Shown here piece after piece: positions 46,115 to 55,665 of a stretch of 64,000 nucleotides of DNA (positions are counted from its first letter, which is position 1; each line of letters begins with the position of its first letter). This DNA is from Dermabacteraceae bacterium TAE3-ERU5. GTDB taxonomy: Bacteria > Actinomycetota > Actinomycetes > Actinomycetales > Dermabacteraceae. The DNA lies in contig JAHUUK010000003.1 in NCBI GenBank assembly GCA_019218375.1, positions 1 to 64,000 of the forward strand, given 5' to 3'. The notes under the pieces are model-generated. The model was not told the DNA's origin and did not search any database. It saw only the letters and a program-made list of their open reading frames with translations. The translations under genes were made by a program, and so were the position numbers.

Positions 46115-47569
46115 GTGACGAAACCCGCCGCCCTCACCCCCGAATTGGCGCAGCGCCGCGCGCGCACCCTGTTTGCCGCCCTACCGCAGGAAATCCAGGA
46201 ACTCGGCGAGCTGTTTCGCGCCGCCGGGCACCGCCTGGCCCTGGTGGGCGGGCCGGTGCGTGATGCGCTGCTGGGTCGTTCCAGCAGCGACTGGGACTTC
46301 ACCACTTCGGCGCGTCCGGACGAAACGGAGGCGCTGCTGCGGCAGTGGTCCCGTTCGATTTGGGACATGGGGCGCGAATTCGGCACCATCGGTGCCGCGC
46401 GCGGTGAGCTGAAGGTGGAGATCACCACCTACCGCACGGAGGAATACGATCCGGCCTCCCGCAAACCCGCGGTTAAGTACGGGGACACCATCGAAGGCGA
46501 TCTGAGCCGCCGCGATTTCACCGTGAACGCGATGGCGGTTTCGCTGCCCGACCTCGAATTTATCGACCCGTTCAACGGCCTGCAGGACCTCGCGGACGGC
46601 CTGCTGCGCACCCCCGTGGAGCCGGGGCAGTCCTTTAGCGACGATCCGCTGCGCATGATGCGGGCCGTGCGTTTCGTGGCGCAGCTCGGCTTCGAAATCG
46701 AAGCGGGCACGGCCGACGCCATCACTCGCCTGGCCGAACGCATCGAAATTGTGTCCGCCGAACGGGTGCGCGACGAACTGGTGAAGCTTTTCCTGGCCCC
46801 CGCTCCGCGGCGCGGTCTGGAACTGATGGTGGAACTGGGGCTTGCCGAACGGGTGCTGCCAGAACTGCCTGCGCTGCAGCTGGAGATCGACGAACACCAC
46901 CGTCACAAGGACGTTTTTGTGCATTCGCTGACGGTGCTGGATCAGGCGATTGCGCTGGAATCCGCCCCCGGCAGCGGCGGCCCCTGCGAAAGCCCGGACC
47001 TGGTGCTGCGCATCGCCGCGCTTTTGCACGACATCGGCAAGCCCGCCACCCGCCGTTTCGAGCCGGGCGGCGCGGTTTCGTTCCGCCACCACGACGTGGT
47101 GGGCGCGAAAATGGCCGCCAAGCGCATGAAAGCGCTGATGTTCGATAAGGAAACCACCAAGGCCGTGGCGCGCCTGGTGGAGCTGCACATGCGTTTCCAC
47201 GGTTACCGTGAGGCGGCCTGGACGGATTCCGCCGTGCGCCGTTACGTCACTGACGCAGGCCCGCTGCTGCAGCAGCTGCACAGGCTTACCAGGGCCGACG
47301 TAACCACCCGTAATAAGCGCAAGGCCGCCACCCTGGCGTCGGCCTATGACGAACTGGAACGCCGGATCGCGGAGCTGGCGGAAAAGGAAGAGATCGCGAA
47401 GATCAGGCCCGACCTGGACGGGGCGCAAATCATGGAAATCCTTGGCCTGGCACCTGGCCGCGAGGTGGGGCTGGCGCGTAACTTCCTGCTAGAGCTGCGG
47501 ATGGAAGAAGGTCCGCTGGGAGAAGAAGAGGCGAAGCGCCGACTGCTGGAATGGTGGCAGCAGCGCTAA
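46115..47569 (+). CDS. cca: CCA tRNA nucleotidyltransferase
   Basis: 484 residues, GTG start at 46115. Nucleotidyltransferase motif LVGGPVRDALLGRSSSDWDF, the RRDFTVNAMA motif and FDDPLRMMRAVRF-like SFSDDPLRMMRAVRF are complete; a C-terminal HD domain has HDIGKPATR and HHDVVGAK. It adds or repairs the 3' CCA of tRNAs, needed here because tRNA-Ala and tRNA-Leu do not encode CCA. Divergent from the murJ operon. Confidence 0.95.
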   Translation: MTKPAALTPELAQRRARTLFAALPQEIQELGELFRAAGHRLALVGGPVRDALLGRSSSDWDFTTSARPDETEALLRQWSRSIWDMGREFGTIGAARGELKVEITTYRTEEYDPASRKPAVKYGDTIEGDLSRRDFTVNAMAVSLPDLEFIDPFNGLQDLADGLLRTPVEPGQSFSDDPLRMMRAVRFVAQLGFEIEAGTADAITRLAERIEIVSAERVRDELVKLFLAPAPRRGLELMVELGLAERVLPELPALQLEIDEHHRHKDVFVHSLTVLDQAIALESAPGSGGPCESPDLVLRIAALLHDIGKPATRRFEPGGAVSFRHHDVVGAKMAAKRMKALMFDKETTKAVARLVELHMRFHGYREAAWTDSAVRRYVTDAGPLLQQLHRLTRADVTTRNKRKAATLASAYDELERRIAELAEKEEIAKIRPDLDGAQIMEILGLAPGREVGLARNFLLELRMEEGPLGEEEAKRRLLEWWQQR

Positions 47570-47692
47570 TTGTGCGCCGCGACACATTTGCTTTGTGGGG
47601 CGTGTGACGCTTACTGACGTTAATTCACCCCTTGCGCGCGCCTTGCCCATACTTGGGGTGTCAGTAATTTCCCGGAAACAGGAGACTCTCAC

Positions 47693-50140
47693 GTGAGCGA
47701 TGGGTCAACGCCTAAGGGCCGCTCCCGCACCAAGGGGCGCCGCCGCGCCGCCGCGCCGGTAGCAGCAGCCAGGCCTGGCAGGGCGCGGAAAGCAGGCAAG
47801 AAAAACCTGCTGAATTACCCCCGCGCGGGCAAAACCAACCCGTGGCGCTGGCTGCCCTCGCTGCGGCTGCTGGTAGTGGGAGCCTGTGTTTCCGTGCTGG
47901 CGATGCTGGGCCTGTTCGCCCTGGCGTACAGCCTGACCAAGGTTCCCGAGCCGAACCAGGTGGCGCTCGCGCAGACCACCACCGTCTACTTCTCAGACGG
48001 TAAGACCCAGATGGGAACGTTCAGCGACGTAAACCGCACGATCATTCCCGAAAACGAGATCCCGCAGAACATTAAGGATGCCGTGGTGGCATCCGAGGAT
48101 TCGACCTTCTACGAGAACCGCGGCATCAGCCCCAAGGGCATCGTGCGCGCCCTCATCAACAACCTGACGGGTGGCGCCCGCCAGGGTGGCTCCACCCTCA
48201 CCCAGCAGTACGTGGAGAACTACTACCTGGGCCGCACCACCGGCTACCTCGGCAAGATCAAGGAAGCGCTGATGGCGCTGAAGGCCGACGAACAGCTGAG
48301 CAAGGACCAGATTCTTTCGCGCTACCTGAACACCATCTATTTCGGGCGCGGCGCGTACGGCGTGCAGCAGGCCGCGAAAGAATTCTTCGGTAAGGACGCA
48401 AAGGACCTCACTAATTCCGAGGCAGCCATGCTGGTGGCGATCATCCCCGCGCCCTCCGCCTACGATCCCGCGAAGAACCCGAAGAAGGCGCAGCAGCTCT
48501 GGGACCGTGTGGTGAAGCGCCAGGTGGAGGTCACCAAGACCCTCACCGCGCAGCAGGCTGCGGAAATGAAGTTCCCCGAAGTTAAGGAACGGGTACGCAA
48601 AAACCGCCTGGGCGGCACCAACGGCTACCTGCTCAGCATGGTGCGTAGCGCCATGGTGAACCACGGCATCGACGCCGACAAGATCGATACCGGTGGCTAC
48701 AAGATCATCACGACGGTAGACGTCAATGTTCAGAAGAACACCGTCGAAGCGGTAGCCAAGCTGCCCAAGAACAGGCCTGAAAACAACCGCGTCGGCACCA
48801 TGACCCTGGACCCGCGCAGTGGCGCTATCCGCGCTGCCTACGGTGGCCCCGACTACATCAAGCAGCAGCGTAACGACGCCACCCAGGCGCGCATGCAGGC
48901 CGGTTCGATCTTCAAAACCTTCACCCTGATCGCGGCTTTGCGTGATGGGGTCTCCCTCGGTTCGCAGTGGCCGGGTAACACGCCCTTCGTTTACCACGAC
49001 TGGACGGTAAAGAACTTCGATAACGCCAACTACGGCAACCGGATCGATTTGATCTACGCGACCGCGCACTCTTCCAACACGGCGTTTGCGGCGTTGAACG
49101 TGGCGATCGGCCCGAAGAAAACCAAGGAAACGGCTGAACTGCTCGGCTTGACCGACGTGCCCGGCCTCGATTCCGTGCCTTCCAACGTGCTCGGTTCGGC
49201 ATCGCCGACCGTGAAGCAGATGGCGCAGGCGTACGGCGCTATCGCCTCCGGTGGGGTTTTCCACGAGGCCTACATCCTGGAGAAGGTGACCGATCCGAGC
49301 GGAGAGGTCGTCTACGAACACAAGGACAACGGCAAGCGCGTATTCGATGAGGCCGTGGCGGCGAACGCCACCGTGGCCCTGCAGGGGCCGACCGGAAAGG
49401 GCGGCACCGCCCGACAGGTCGGCGCCTCCATGGATCGCCCCGTGGCAGGCAAGACCGGCACGGCAGAAAAGTTCCGTGCGGCATGGTTCGTGGGTTACAC
49501 CCCGCAGCTTGTTACCGCGGTGGGCATGTTCCAGCCATCCGCTGACGGCAAACTGGAAGAGGTGCTTACTCCGTTCGGCGGAGAGCGCCACATCACCGGC
49601 GGCACCTTCCCGGCGCAGATCTTCGTGAACATCATGAAGCCGTCGCTGAAGGGCCAGGAGGTTATTCCCTTCCCCAAGCGGGTTTACGCGAACCTGCGTG
49701 AGAAGCAGCGGGATACCCAGCCCGCGCGCCCGGTGCGCAAGCCGCGTAACGAAGGGCCCGTCGAAAAGCCCGCGCCCGCGCAGCCGAATGAGCAGCCGCA
49801 GCCGAGTGAGCAGCCGCAGCCCGCCGCGCCGGAGCAGCAGCCTGCTGAGCAGCCCGCGCCCGCGCAGCCGAGCGAGCAGCCGCAGCAGCCCGCCGCGCCG
49901 GAAAAGCCCAAGGAATCGGAGAAGCCGAAGGAACCGGAAAAGCCTAAGGAGCCCGAGAAGCCGAAGGAACCGGAAAAGCCTAAGCAGCCGGAAAAGCCGA
50001 AGGAATCGGAGAAGCCTAAGCAGCCGGAAAAGTCGAAGAAATCCGACGCTGAAAAGGAAGCCGAGCGCAAGCGGGCGGAGCGTAAGCGCGACCACGAGCG
50101 CAGCAGGCAAAAGCAAGCTGAAAAAGAAAACAGGGGCTAA
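47693..50140 (+). CDS. Class A penicillin-binding protein (PBP1-type)
   Basis: 815 residues. Basic cytoplasmic tail, one membrane span (about 57-81), glycosyltransferase domain with catalytic E135 (VASEDSTFY) and GGSTLTQQY (166-174), and transpeptidase domain with SIFK (405-408), SSN (460-462) and KTG (587-589). It polymerises and crosslinks peptidoglycan. The last ~150 residues are a Pro/Glu/Lys/Gln repeat tail (EKPKEPE units, encoded by an 18-bp repeat at about 49908-50040) ending in a basic segment. GTG start with AGGAGACTCTC upstream. Confidence 0.96.
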   Translation: MSDGSTPKGRSRTKGRRRAAAPVAAARPGRARKAGKKNLLNYPRAGKTNPWRWLPSLRLLVVGACVSVLAMLGLFALAYSLTKVPEPNQVALAQTTTVYFSDGKTQMGTFSDVNRTIIPENEIPQNIKDAVVASEDSTFYENRGISPKGIVRALINNLTGGARQGGSTLTQQYVENYYLGRTTGYLGKIKEALMALKADEQLSKDQILSRYLNTIYFGRGAYGVQQAAKEFFGKDAKDLTNSEAAMLVAIIPAPSAYDPAKNPKKAQQLWDRVVKRQVEVTKTLTAQQAAEMKFPEVKERVRKNRLGGTNGYLLSMVRSAMVNHGIDADKIDTGGYKIITTVDVNVQKNTVEAVAKLPKNRPENNRVGTMTLDPRSGAIRAAYGGPDYIKQQRNDATQARMQAGSIFKTFTLIAALRDGVSLGSQWPGNTPFVYHDWTVKNFDNANYGNRIDLIYATAHSSNTAFAALNVAIGPKKTKETAELLGLTDVPGLDSVPSNVLGSASPTVKQMAQAYGAIASGGVFHEAYILEKVTDPSGEVVYEHKDNGKRVFDEAVAANATVALQGPTGKGGTARQVGASMDRPVAGKTGTAEKFRAAWFVGYTPQLVTAVGMFQPSADGKLEEVLTPFGGERHITGGTFPAQIFVNIMKPSLKGQEVIPFPKRVYANLREKQRDTQPARPVRKPRNEGPVEKPAPAQPNEQPQPSEQPQPAAPEQQPAEQPAPAQPSEQPQQPAAPEKPKESEKPKEPEKPKEPEKPKEPEKPKQPEKPKESEKPKQPEKSKKSDAEKEAERKRAERKRDHERSRQKQAEKENRG

Positions 50141-50300
50141 AAGGACGGTTAGCTCGCATCCGCTTCCACCGTCGCGGTGGGGCGGGTAGACTTTGACGGT
50201 CCATGCACTTTCGGCACCCGTCGGAAGTAATTGGATGGCATGACCCTCCTGCCACGGAAGGACCGTGGCCGCGTTAGACCACAGGAGGTGGGTGAAACGC

Positions 50301-50588
50301 ATGCGTAAGTACGAAATGGTCGTGATCCTCGACTCGGATGTCGATGAGCGCACTGTGCAGGGCTCCTTCGAGAAGCTCGTGCAGGTGGTTCCCGCCGAAG
50401 GCGGCACCATTGACAACATCGATATCTGGGGCAAGCGCAAGTTTGCTTACGAGATCAACAAGAAGTCCGAGGGCATCTACGTGATCCTCAACTTCACCGC
50501 GGAATCGAAGACCGCTCAGGAGCTGGATCGTCAGCTGGGCCTGAACGAGACGGTTGTACGCACCAAGCTGATGCGGGTCGAGGCCTGA
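50301..50588 (+). CDS. rpsF: 30S ribosomal protein bS6
   Basis: 95 residues from the ATG at 50301 (MRKYEMVVILDSDVDE) with GGAGGTG upstream; the frame is open from 50265 without a ribosome site. The central WGKRKFAYEINKKSEGIYV is standard. First gene of the rpsF-ssb-rpsR-rplI operon. Confidence 0.97.
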   Translation: MRKYEMVVILDSDVDERTVQGSFEKLVQVVPAEGGTIDNIDIWGKRKFAYEINKKSEGIYVILNFTAESKTAQELDRQLGLNETVVRTKLMRVEA

Positions 50589-50641
50589 TTCGCACCCCCA
50601 AGCTCTAGTAACACCCCGCAAGATACGTCCAAGGAGGATCC

Positions 50642-51205
50642 ATGGCAGGCGAAACCGTCATCACCGTGGTTGGAAACCTGACCGCTGACCCGGAGCTGCG
50701 CTTCACCCAGTCGGGTGCCGCCGTAGCGTCGTTTACCGTGGCTTCTACCCCGCGTACCTTCGATCGCCAGTCGGGCGAGTGGAAAGACGGCGAAGCCCTC
50801 TTCCTGCGCTGCTCGGTATGGCGCGATGCTGCCGAAAACGTTGCGGAATCCCTCGAAAAGGGCAACCGCGTGATCGTGCAGGGTCGGCTGCGCCAGCGTT
50901 CCTACACGGACCGCGAAGGCAACAACCGCACCTCGCTCGAGCTCGACGTAGACGAGGTCGCACCCTCGCTGCGTTACGCAACCGCTAAGCCGCAGCGCGT
51001 ACAGCGCGGTGGCGGCGGATTCGGTGGCAACAACGGTGGCGGCAACTTTGCCGCGGGCGGCGGAAACTTCGGTGGCGGGCAAAACGCCGCCGGTGGTTTC
51101 GGCGGCGCACCGCAGCAGGGTGGCTTCCAGAGCCAGGGCAATACCGAGGACCCCTGGAAGGGGATGTCCTCGGGTGGTGGCTACGACGAACCCGCCCCGT
51201 TCTAA
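50642..51205 (+). CDS. ssb: Single-stranded DNA-binding protein
   Basis: 187 residues. OB-fold at about 1-110 ([37 protein letters not shown]), a Gly/Asn-rich linker and the acidic tip DEPAPF that recruits partner proteins. Strong ribosome site AAGGAGG seven bases before the ATG. Confidence 0.97.
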   Translation: MAGETVITVVGNLTADPELRFTQSGAAVASFTVASTPRTFDRQSGEWKDGEALFLRCSVWRDAAENVAESLEKGNRVIVQGRLRQRSYTDREGNNRTSLELDVDEVAPSLRYATAKPQRVQRGGGGFGGNNGGGNFAAGGGNFGGGQNAAGGFGGAPQQGGFQSQGNTEDPWKGMSSGGGYDEPAPF

Positions 51206-51342
51206 CGGGCAGGTGGCGGCCCGGCCGCTGCCATTGCGAGATCATCGCAGCTACAAAAATCTTTCATTTCAGGTCTCGCCGTTAAGCGAGATTCCATCCC
51301 GGGTCACCGCCCGGGCTCCCAGATGCTAAAAGGAGCACCACG

Positions 51343-51579
51343 ATGGCAAAGCCAGTTCTTCGCAAGCCGAAGAAGAAGCAGAACCCTCTCAAGACCGCCG
51401 GTGTTGAGGCTGTCGATTACAAGGACGCCGCTCTGCTGCGTAAGTTCATCTCGGACCGCGGCAAGATCCGCGCGCGCCGCGTAACCGGCGTGTCCGTGCA
51501 GGAGCAGCGCAAGATCGCAAAGGCTGTTAAGAACGCCCGCGAGATCGCCCTGCTGCCGTACTCGTCCTCCGGCCGCTGA
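51343..51579 (+). CDS. rpsR: 30S ribosomal protein bS18
   Basis: 78 residues: a basic N-terminus with KPKKKQNP, then [50 protein letters not shown]-type sequence of bS18. AAAAGGAGCACC precedes the ATG. No CXXC zinc ligands are seen, so it is the zinc-independent form. Confidence 0.95.
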   Translation: MAKPVLRKPKKKQNPLKTAGVEAVDYKDAALLRKFISDRGKIRARRVTGVSVQEQRKIAKAVKNAREIALLPYSSSGR

Positions 51580-51603
51580 GCCTAACCCCGAGGGAGAAGA
51601 ACT

Positions 51604-52059
51604 ATGTCTACGAAACTGATCCTCACCCACGAGGTGTCCGGCCTCGGCGCCGCTGGCGACGTTGTGGAAGTTAAGGACGGCTACGCCCGTAACTTCCTGC
51701 TGCCCCGCAACCTGGCCACCCCGTGGACCAAGGGTGCTGAGCGCCAGCTCAACCAGATCCGTGCGGCACGCAGCAAGCGCGCCATCGAGAGCCTGGAAGA
51801 GGCGCAGGCCATGCGCGACCTGCTGCAGAGCAAGCCGGTCGTCGTGTCCGAGCGTTCGGGCGAGAACGGCCGCCTGTTCGGCGCCGTTACCCAGGCCGAC
51901 GTGGCCGCCGCTGTTGAGACTGCTTTTGACAAGCAGATCGACAAGCGCAAGGTTGAGTTCCCGACCCCGATCAAGTCGCTCGGCTCGCACACCGCGACCG
52001 TGCGTCTGCACGACGAGGTTTACGCGAACCTGACCGTTCAGGTCACCGCTGCTAAGTGA
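51604..52059 (+). CDS. rplI: 50S ribosomal protein bL9
   Basis: 151 residues, typical length. N-domain with [18 protein letters not shown] and C-domain ending in [14 protein letters not shown]. Last gene of the operon; a terminator follows at 52081. Confidence 0.97.
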   Translation: MSTKLILTHEVSGLGAAGDVVEVKDGYARNFLLPRNLATPWTKGAERQLNQIRAARSKRAIESLEEAQAMRDLLQSKPVVVSERSGENGRLFGAVTQADVAAAVETAFDKQIDKRKVEFPTPIKSLGSHTATVRLHDEVYANLTVQVTAAK

Positions 52060-52080
52060 TTTAGCAAAGCCTTTTAACAA

Positions 52081-52118
52081 CGAACCCCGTGTCATATGAC
52101 ACGGGGTTCGTTGCTTTT
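52081..52118 (+). terminator. Terminator after rplI (perfect 30-nt palindrome)
   Basis: A perfect 15-bp inverted repeat without unpaired centre (52081-52110), followed by TTGCTTTT. It stops the ribosomal operon before the permease gene. Confidence 0.92.
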
Positions 52119-52187
52119 CCATAACGAAATGATGAACTATTAAGCAGAAATGGCGGATAGGGACTTTTCCGCCGTAATGTACCGGTC

Positions 52188-53576
52188 ATGTCAACCGTAA
52201 AATCCAACGAACTAAAACGCTCTCTGGGCCACGGCCAGATGGCGATGATTGCCATGGGATCGGCTCTTGGTACGGGCCTGTTCCTCGGTTCCGGAGCCGC
52301 CATCGGTGTGGCTGGCCCCGCAGTAATCCTCGCCTTCGCGTTCGGCTCCCTGATCGCAGCGTGTATCGCCGCCTGCATGGGGGAAATGGCTTCCCGCTAT
52401 CCCGTGCGCGGTGGCTTCGGCACCCTCGCTTCCGCCTTTATCGGCCCGTTCTGGGGCTACCTGGCGCGCTGGTGCTACTGGTTCGTTACCGTCGCCGTAA
52501 CCGGCGTGGAACTGGTCGCGGTCGCTAAGTACCTGCAGTACTGGGTTCCCGGCCTCGATCTGTCGGTAAGCATTCTGGGATTCGCGGCCCTTATTTTTGC
52601 GCTGAACATCTTCAGCGTAAAGAGCTTCGGCGCGGTCGAATTCTTCCTTTCCTCCATTAAGGTAATCGCCGTATTCGCGTTCATTATCGTGGGTGCGCTG
52701 CTGGTATTTGTCGGCCTGCCCGGAACTCCCGCGGTGGGAGTAGCGAACCTGACCAACGACGGCGGCTTCGTGCCGAACGGCTTCAAGGCTGTTTGGCTGA
52801 GCATGTCCATCGTGATCTTCTCCTTCGGCGGTATCGAGCTGATCAGCATTTCCGCCGCCGAGGCGAAGGATCCGGGGCGCAGCGTCAAGACGGCGGCACG
52901 CTCCACCATGGTGCGCCTGGCGTTCTTCTACGTGGCGGCCATCGCGATCATCGTCTGCCTCGTGCCCTGGCAGCAGGCTGCGCAGGTGGATGGCGTAGAG
53001 GCCAGCCCGTTCGTGCTGGCGTTCAACCAGGCGGGCATTCCGGCGGCTGCCAGCGTCATGAACTTCATCGTGCTCGTGGCCGCGCTGAGCGCCGCCAACG
53101 CCAACCTTTACGCCGGCGGGCGCATGATGCATTCGCTGTCGGCCGATAGGTTCGCGCCGCAGGCGTTCGGCAAGACCTCCTCCGCGGGCGTTCCCGTGGC
53201 GGGCCTGGTCGCCTCCTGCGTCGGCATCATCGCCGCGGCATCGCTGGCCTACTTCGAGGTGAAGGACCTGTTCGGCATTATGATGTCGGTAGTGGTGTTC
53301 TCCGTGATGGTGGTGTGGCTACTGATCCTGACTAGCTACCTGTTCTACGCCAAGCACCGCGACGGTAAGGCGCCGTTCAAGGTGCCGGGCGGGCGCTTCG
53401 TGGCCGGTTTCGGTATCTTCGGCGTGCTTTCCATCCTGGCCACGGCCGTGGAGATGGATGGCATCTGGACCGCCATGAAGATGGGCGTTCCGTTCATCCT
53501 GCTGCTCGCGGTGTTCTACTACGCCGTGGTGCGCAAGAACGTGCAGCCGATTGGCGATCTGGACGCGATCAGCTGA
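52188..53576 (+). CDS. APC-family amino acid permease
   Basis: 462 residues with about twelve membrane spans. The start is typical of the AAT branch: LKRSLGHGQMAMIAMGSALGTGLFLGSG, then GEMASRYPVRGGFGTLA. It should import an amino acid with protons; the substrate cannot be told. It stands alone between two terminators. ATG at 52188; the ribosome site is weak (GTACCGGTC), which may mean leader-poor translation. Confidence 0.9.
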   Translation: MSTVKSNELKRSLGHGQMAMIAMGSALGTGLFLGSGAAIGVAGPAVILAFAFGSLIAACIAACMGEMASRYPVRGGFGTLASAFIGPFWGYLARWCYWFVTVAVTGVELVAVAKYLQYWVPGLDLSVSILGFAALIFALNIFSVKSFGAVEFFLSSIKVIAVFAFIIVGALLVFVGLPGTPAVGVANLTNDGGFVPNGFKAVWLSMSIVIFSFGGIELISISAAEAKDPGRSVKTAARSTMVRLAFFYVAAIAIIVCLVPWQQAAQVDGVEASPFVLAFNQAGIPAAASVMNFIVLVAALSAANANLYAGGRMMHSLSADRFAPQAFGKTSSAGVPVAGLVASCVGIIAAASLAYFEVKDLFGIMMSVVVFSVMVVWLLILTSYLFYAKHRDGKAPFKVPGGRFVAGFGIFGVLSILATAVEMDGIWTAMKMGVPFILLLAVFYYAVVRKNVQPIGDLDAIS

Positions 53577-53588
53577 TTAGGCGTGCGA

Positions 53589-53620
53589 GGGCGGGAGGCT
53601 GGTTAGCCTCCCGCCCTTTT
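53589..53620 (+). terminator. Terminator after the permease gene
   Basis: A perfect 12-bp stem (GGGCGGGAGGCT) with a GGTT loop, followed by TTTTCTTT. Confidence 0.93.
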
Positions 53621-53640
53621 CTTTGCCCAAAATCGTCATA

Positions 53641-53703
53641 TTGCTTGATGGTGCACTGGATCACTCCTATGGTGATAGATGCAAGCCCTCGCATATGCGA
53701 GGG
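53641..53703 (+). promoter_or_regulatory. Candidate promoter and operators before the dehydrogenase gene
   Basis: A perfect 18-nt palindrome CCCTCGCATATGCGAGGG lies at 53686-53703, with a second inverted repeat ATCAC-N7-GTGAT at 53660-53676. A possible -35 TTGCTT at 53641 and -10 TCCTAT at 53665 would place the palindrome just after the transcription start, as in repression by a dimeric regulator. Confidence 0.5.
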
Positions 53704-53731
53704 GTGCCACCCACTCAAGGAGGAGAGCGTT

Positions 53732-54805
53732 ATGCGCGCTGCCCGGTACTACGACAATCGCGACATCCGTATCGAAGAGGTAGAGGCTCCTGAGCCCGGA
53801 CCGGGGCAGGTTCTGGTGGAGGTTGCCTGGTGCGGCATCTGCGGCACCGATCTGCATGAATATCTTGATGGGCCTATCTTCATTCCCCCGGCGGGGCACC
53901 CCCACCCCGTGAGCGGTGAGGAAGCGCCCCTGACCATGGGGCACGAAATGTCCGGCACCGTCGCCGCGCTCGGTGAGGGCGTGACCGACATCGAGGTGGG
54001 GCAGCCGGTGGTGGTTGAGCCGTACATCATCGACGAAAAGTTCTCCACCGAACCGGAGGACAACTACCACCTCAGCGAAAACATGAACTTCATCGGCCTC
54101 GGCGGTGGCGGTGGCGGCCTTGGCGAAAAGATCGCCGTGGATCGCCGCTGGGTGCATCCCATCAGCGAGAAGATTCCGCTCGATCAGGCGGCCCTGATTG
54201 AGCCGCTCGCCGTCGGTCACCACGCCTTCGTGCGTTCCGGCGCAAAGGCCGGGGACGTCGCCCTGGTGGGCGGCGCAGGCCCCATCGGGCTGTTGCTTTC
54301 GGCGGTACTCAAGGCGGAGGGGCTCAGGGTTATCGTTTCCGAGCTTTCCTCCCTGCGCCGCGAGAAGGCGATGGAATCGGGCGTGGCCGACCACGCGATC
54401 GATCCGCGCGAAAAGGACGTGGCCGAGGCCGTGCGCGAACTTACCGACGGTAAGGGGGCCGACGTCGCCTTCGAATGCACCTCGGTGGACGTCGTGCTTA
54501 ACACCCTGCTGGACGCGGTGCGCCCCGGTGCGGTGGTAGTAAACGTGTCCATCTGGGGCCACCAGCCGAAGATCGACATGCACAAGCTCGTGCTCAAGGA
54601 GATCGACCTGCGCGGCACCATCGCCTACTGCGGCGACCACCCCGCCACCATCAAGCTGGTCGAGGAGGGAAAGGTAAACCTGGAGCCCTTCATCACGGGC
54701 AAGATCGGGCTCGATGACCTGATCGATGAAGGGTTCGATACCCTGATCAACCGCAACGAAACGGCGGTTAAGATCCTGGTTTCGCCCTCCGGCAAGGGGC
54801 TCTAA
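53732..54805 (+). CDS. Zinc-dependent 2,3-butanediol dehydrogenase-like (MDR family)
   Basis: 357 residues from the ATG at 53732 (AAGGAGGAGA upstream). Catalytic zinc motif GICGTDLHEYLDGP with GHEMSGTVAALGEGV, a long insertion typical of butanediol dehydrogenases (PHPVSGEEAPLTMGHE), and the Rossmann motif GGAGPIGLL. It should interconvert acetoin and (R,R)-2,3-butanediol with NAD(H), though related sorbitol or alcohol dehydrogenases cannot be excluded. The four Cys of a structural zinc site are not evident. Stands alone behind a palindromic operator. Confidence 0.85.
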   Translation: MRAARYYDNRDIRIEEVEAPEPGPGQVLVEVAWCGICGTDLHEYLDGPIFIPPAGHPHPVSGEEAPLTMGHEMSGTVAALGEGVTDIEVGQPVVVEPYIIDEKFSTEPEDNYHLSENMNFIGLGGGGGGLGEKIAVDRRWVHPISEKIPLDQAALIEPLAVGHHAFVRSGAKAGDVALVGGAGPIGLLLSAVLKAEGLRVIVSELSSLRREKAMESGVADHAIDPREKDVAEAVRELTDGKGADVAFECTSVDVVLNTLLDAVRPGAVVVNVSIWGHQPKIDMHKLVLKEIDLRGTIAYCGDHPATIKLVEEGKVNLEPFITGKIGLDDLIDEGFDTLINRNETAVKILVSPSGKGL

Positions 54806-55246
54806 AGGGGGCGCTGCGGGAGCAGATAACTGAATACGTGCGCGGGGCGGGTTGCCGGTTAGGTGGTCCGCCCCGTCCGCATGCGGCGGCTGGCGGCCCG
54901 GTTTGTTCCCGGTAGGCCTGGTAAGTCTGGTAGGCCCGGTGAGCCTGGTGAAAGGTTGCCCGCCCGCCCCACAAAAGGGGGACGGGGCGGACGGGCTTTG
55001 AGGGGGAACGTCTTAGTTGGTCTGCGCGGCACAGGAAACCGGCTGAGACACAAGCGCTCCGCCTTCAGATTACGGCGAGGGTAGGGGGCCGACCAGGGAA
55101 ACGCTCTGATTGATATCGGACCGATACATTTACCGGCTTGTGTCTTACGTCTCTACCCGCGCCCTGGATTGTGTGTTTGTGCTGCGGGGAGGTAATATTT
55201 TTCTTGCCTCGTTGTCAGACTGATAACAGCTGGTGGTGGGGTAATT
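54806..55246. other. Gene-free spacer with 9-nt tandem repeat and inverted arms
   Basis: 440 bp. Four 9-nt units (GGTAGGCCT-like) run at 54911-54946, framed by the inverted 11-mers CCGCCCCGTCC (54868) and GGACGGGGCGG (54980). In one frame the unit reads as Gly-x-y, but the frame has no ribosome site. The rest up to tRNA-Leu shows nothing clear. Confidence 0.6.
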
Positions 55247-55330
55247 GCGCGAGTGGCGGAATTGGTAGACGCGCACGGTTCAGGTCCGTGTGTCCTAACA
55301 GACGTGGGGGTTCGAGTCCCCCCTCGCGCA
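55247..55330 (+). tRNA. tRNA-Leu(CAG)
   Basis: 84 nt, class II tRNA with a long variable arm (TGTCCTAACAGACG region). Acceptor stem GCGCGAG/CTCGCGC, anticodon loop TTCAGGT (CAG), T-loop GTTCGAGTC. CCA is not encoded. Confidence 0.97.
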
Positions 55331-55336
55331 CAGCGA

Positions 55337-55373
55337 GAAAACCCCGTGAACGGCTTAGCCGGGCACGGGGTTT
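55337..55373 (+). terminator. Terminator after tRNA-Leu
   Basis: An 8-9 bp stem (ACCCCGTG/CACGGGGT) with an inner GGCT/AGCC pair, followed by TTCTTTAT. Confidence 0.85.
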
Positions 55374-55665
55374 CTTTATGCCTAAAAGTTGGTGCTGGGC
55401 AAAGCTGGCACTGGGCAAAGTTAGCAGTGGGCGCGAGTAGGCGCTTTTGAGCGGGAACCGCGCTAGGAACGGGACGATTACGACGGCGGCGCAGGCGGCG
55501 GCGCGAATTCGGGCTTTTGGCTTTGTGTAAAGACGGCGATTCGTGGCCGTGGTTTAGGCGGCCGTAGTTTAGAAGGCGTTTTAGCGGGTGGGGTAGAAGG
55601 GGCCTTTTCATGGGCGTTTCACTGCTGGTTTGGCCGGGCGTGCGCAGCCCTGCATGTCTGGGTGC

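Noticed and set aside
47993-50440. An 815-codon minus-strand open frame opposite the PBP gene
   Set aside because: Antisense shadow; the Leu/Arg-rich stretch is the complement of the Pro/Glu/Lys repeat.
54863-55084. Collagen-like Gly-x-y mini-protein
   Set aside because: Only four or five triplets from a 9-nt DNA repeat, no ribosome site, no signal peptide.
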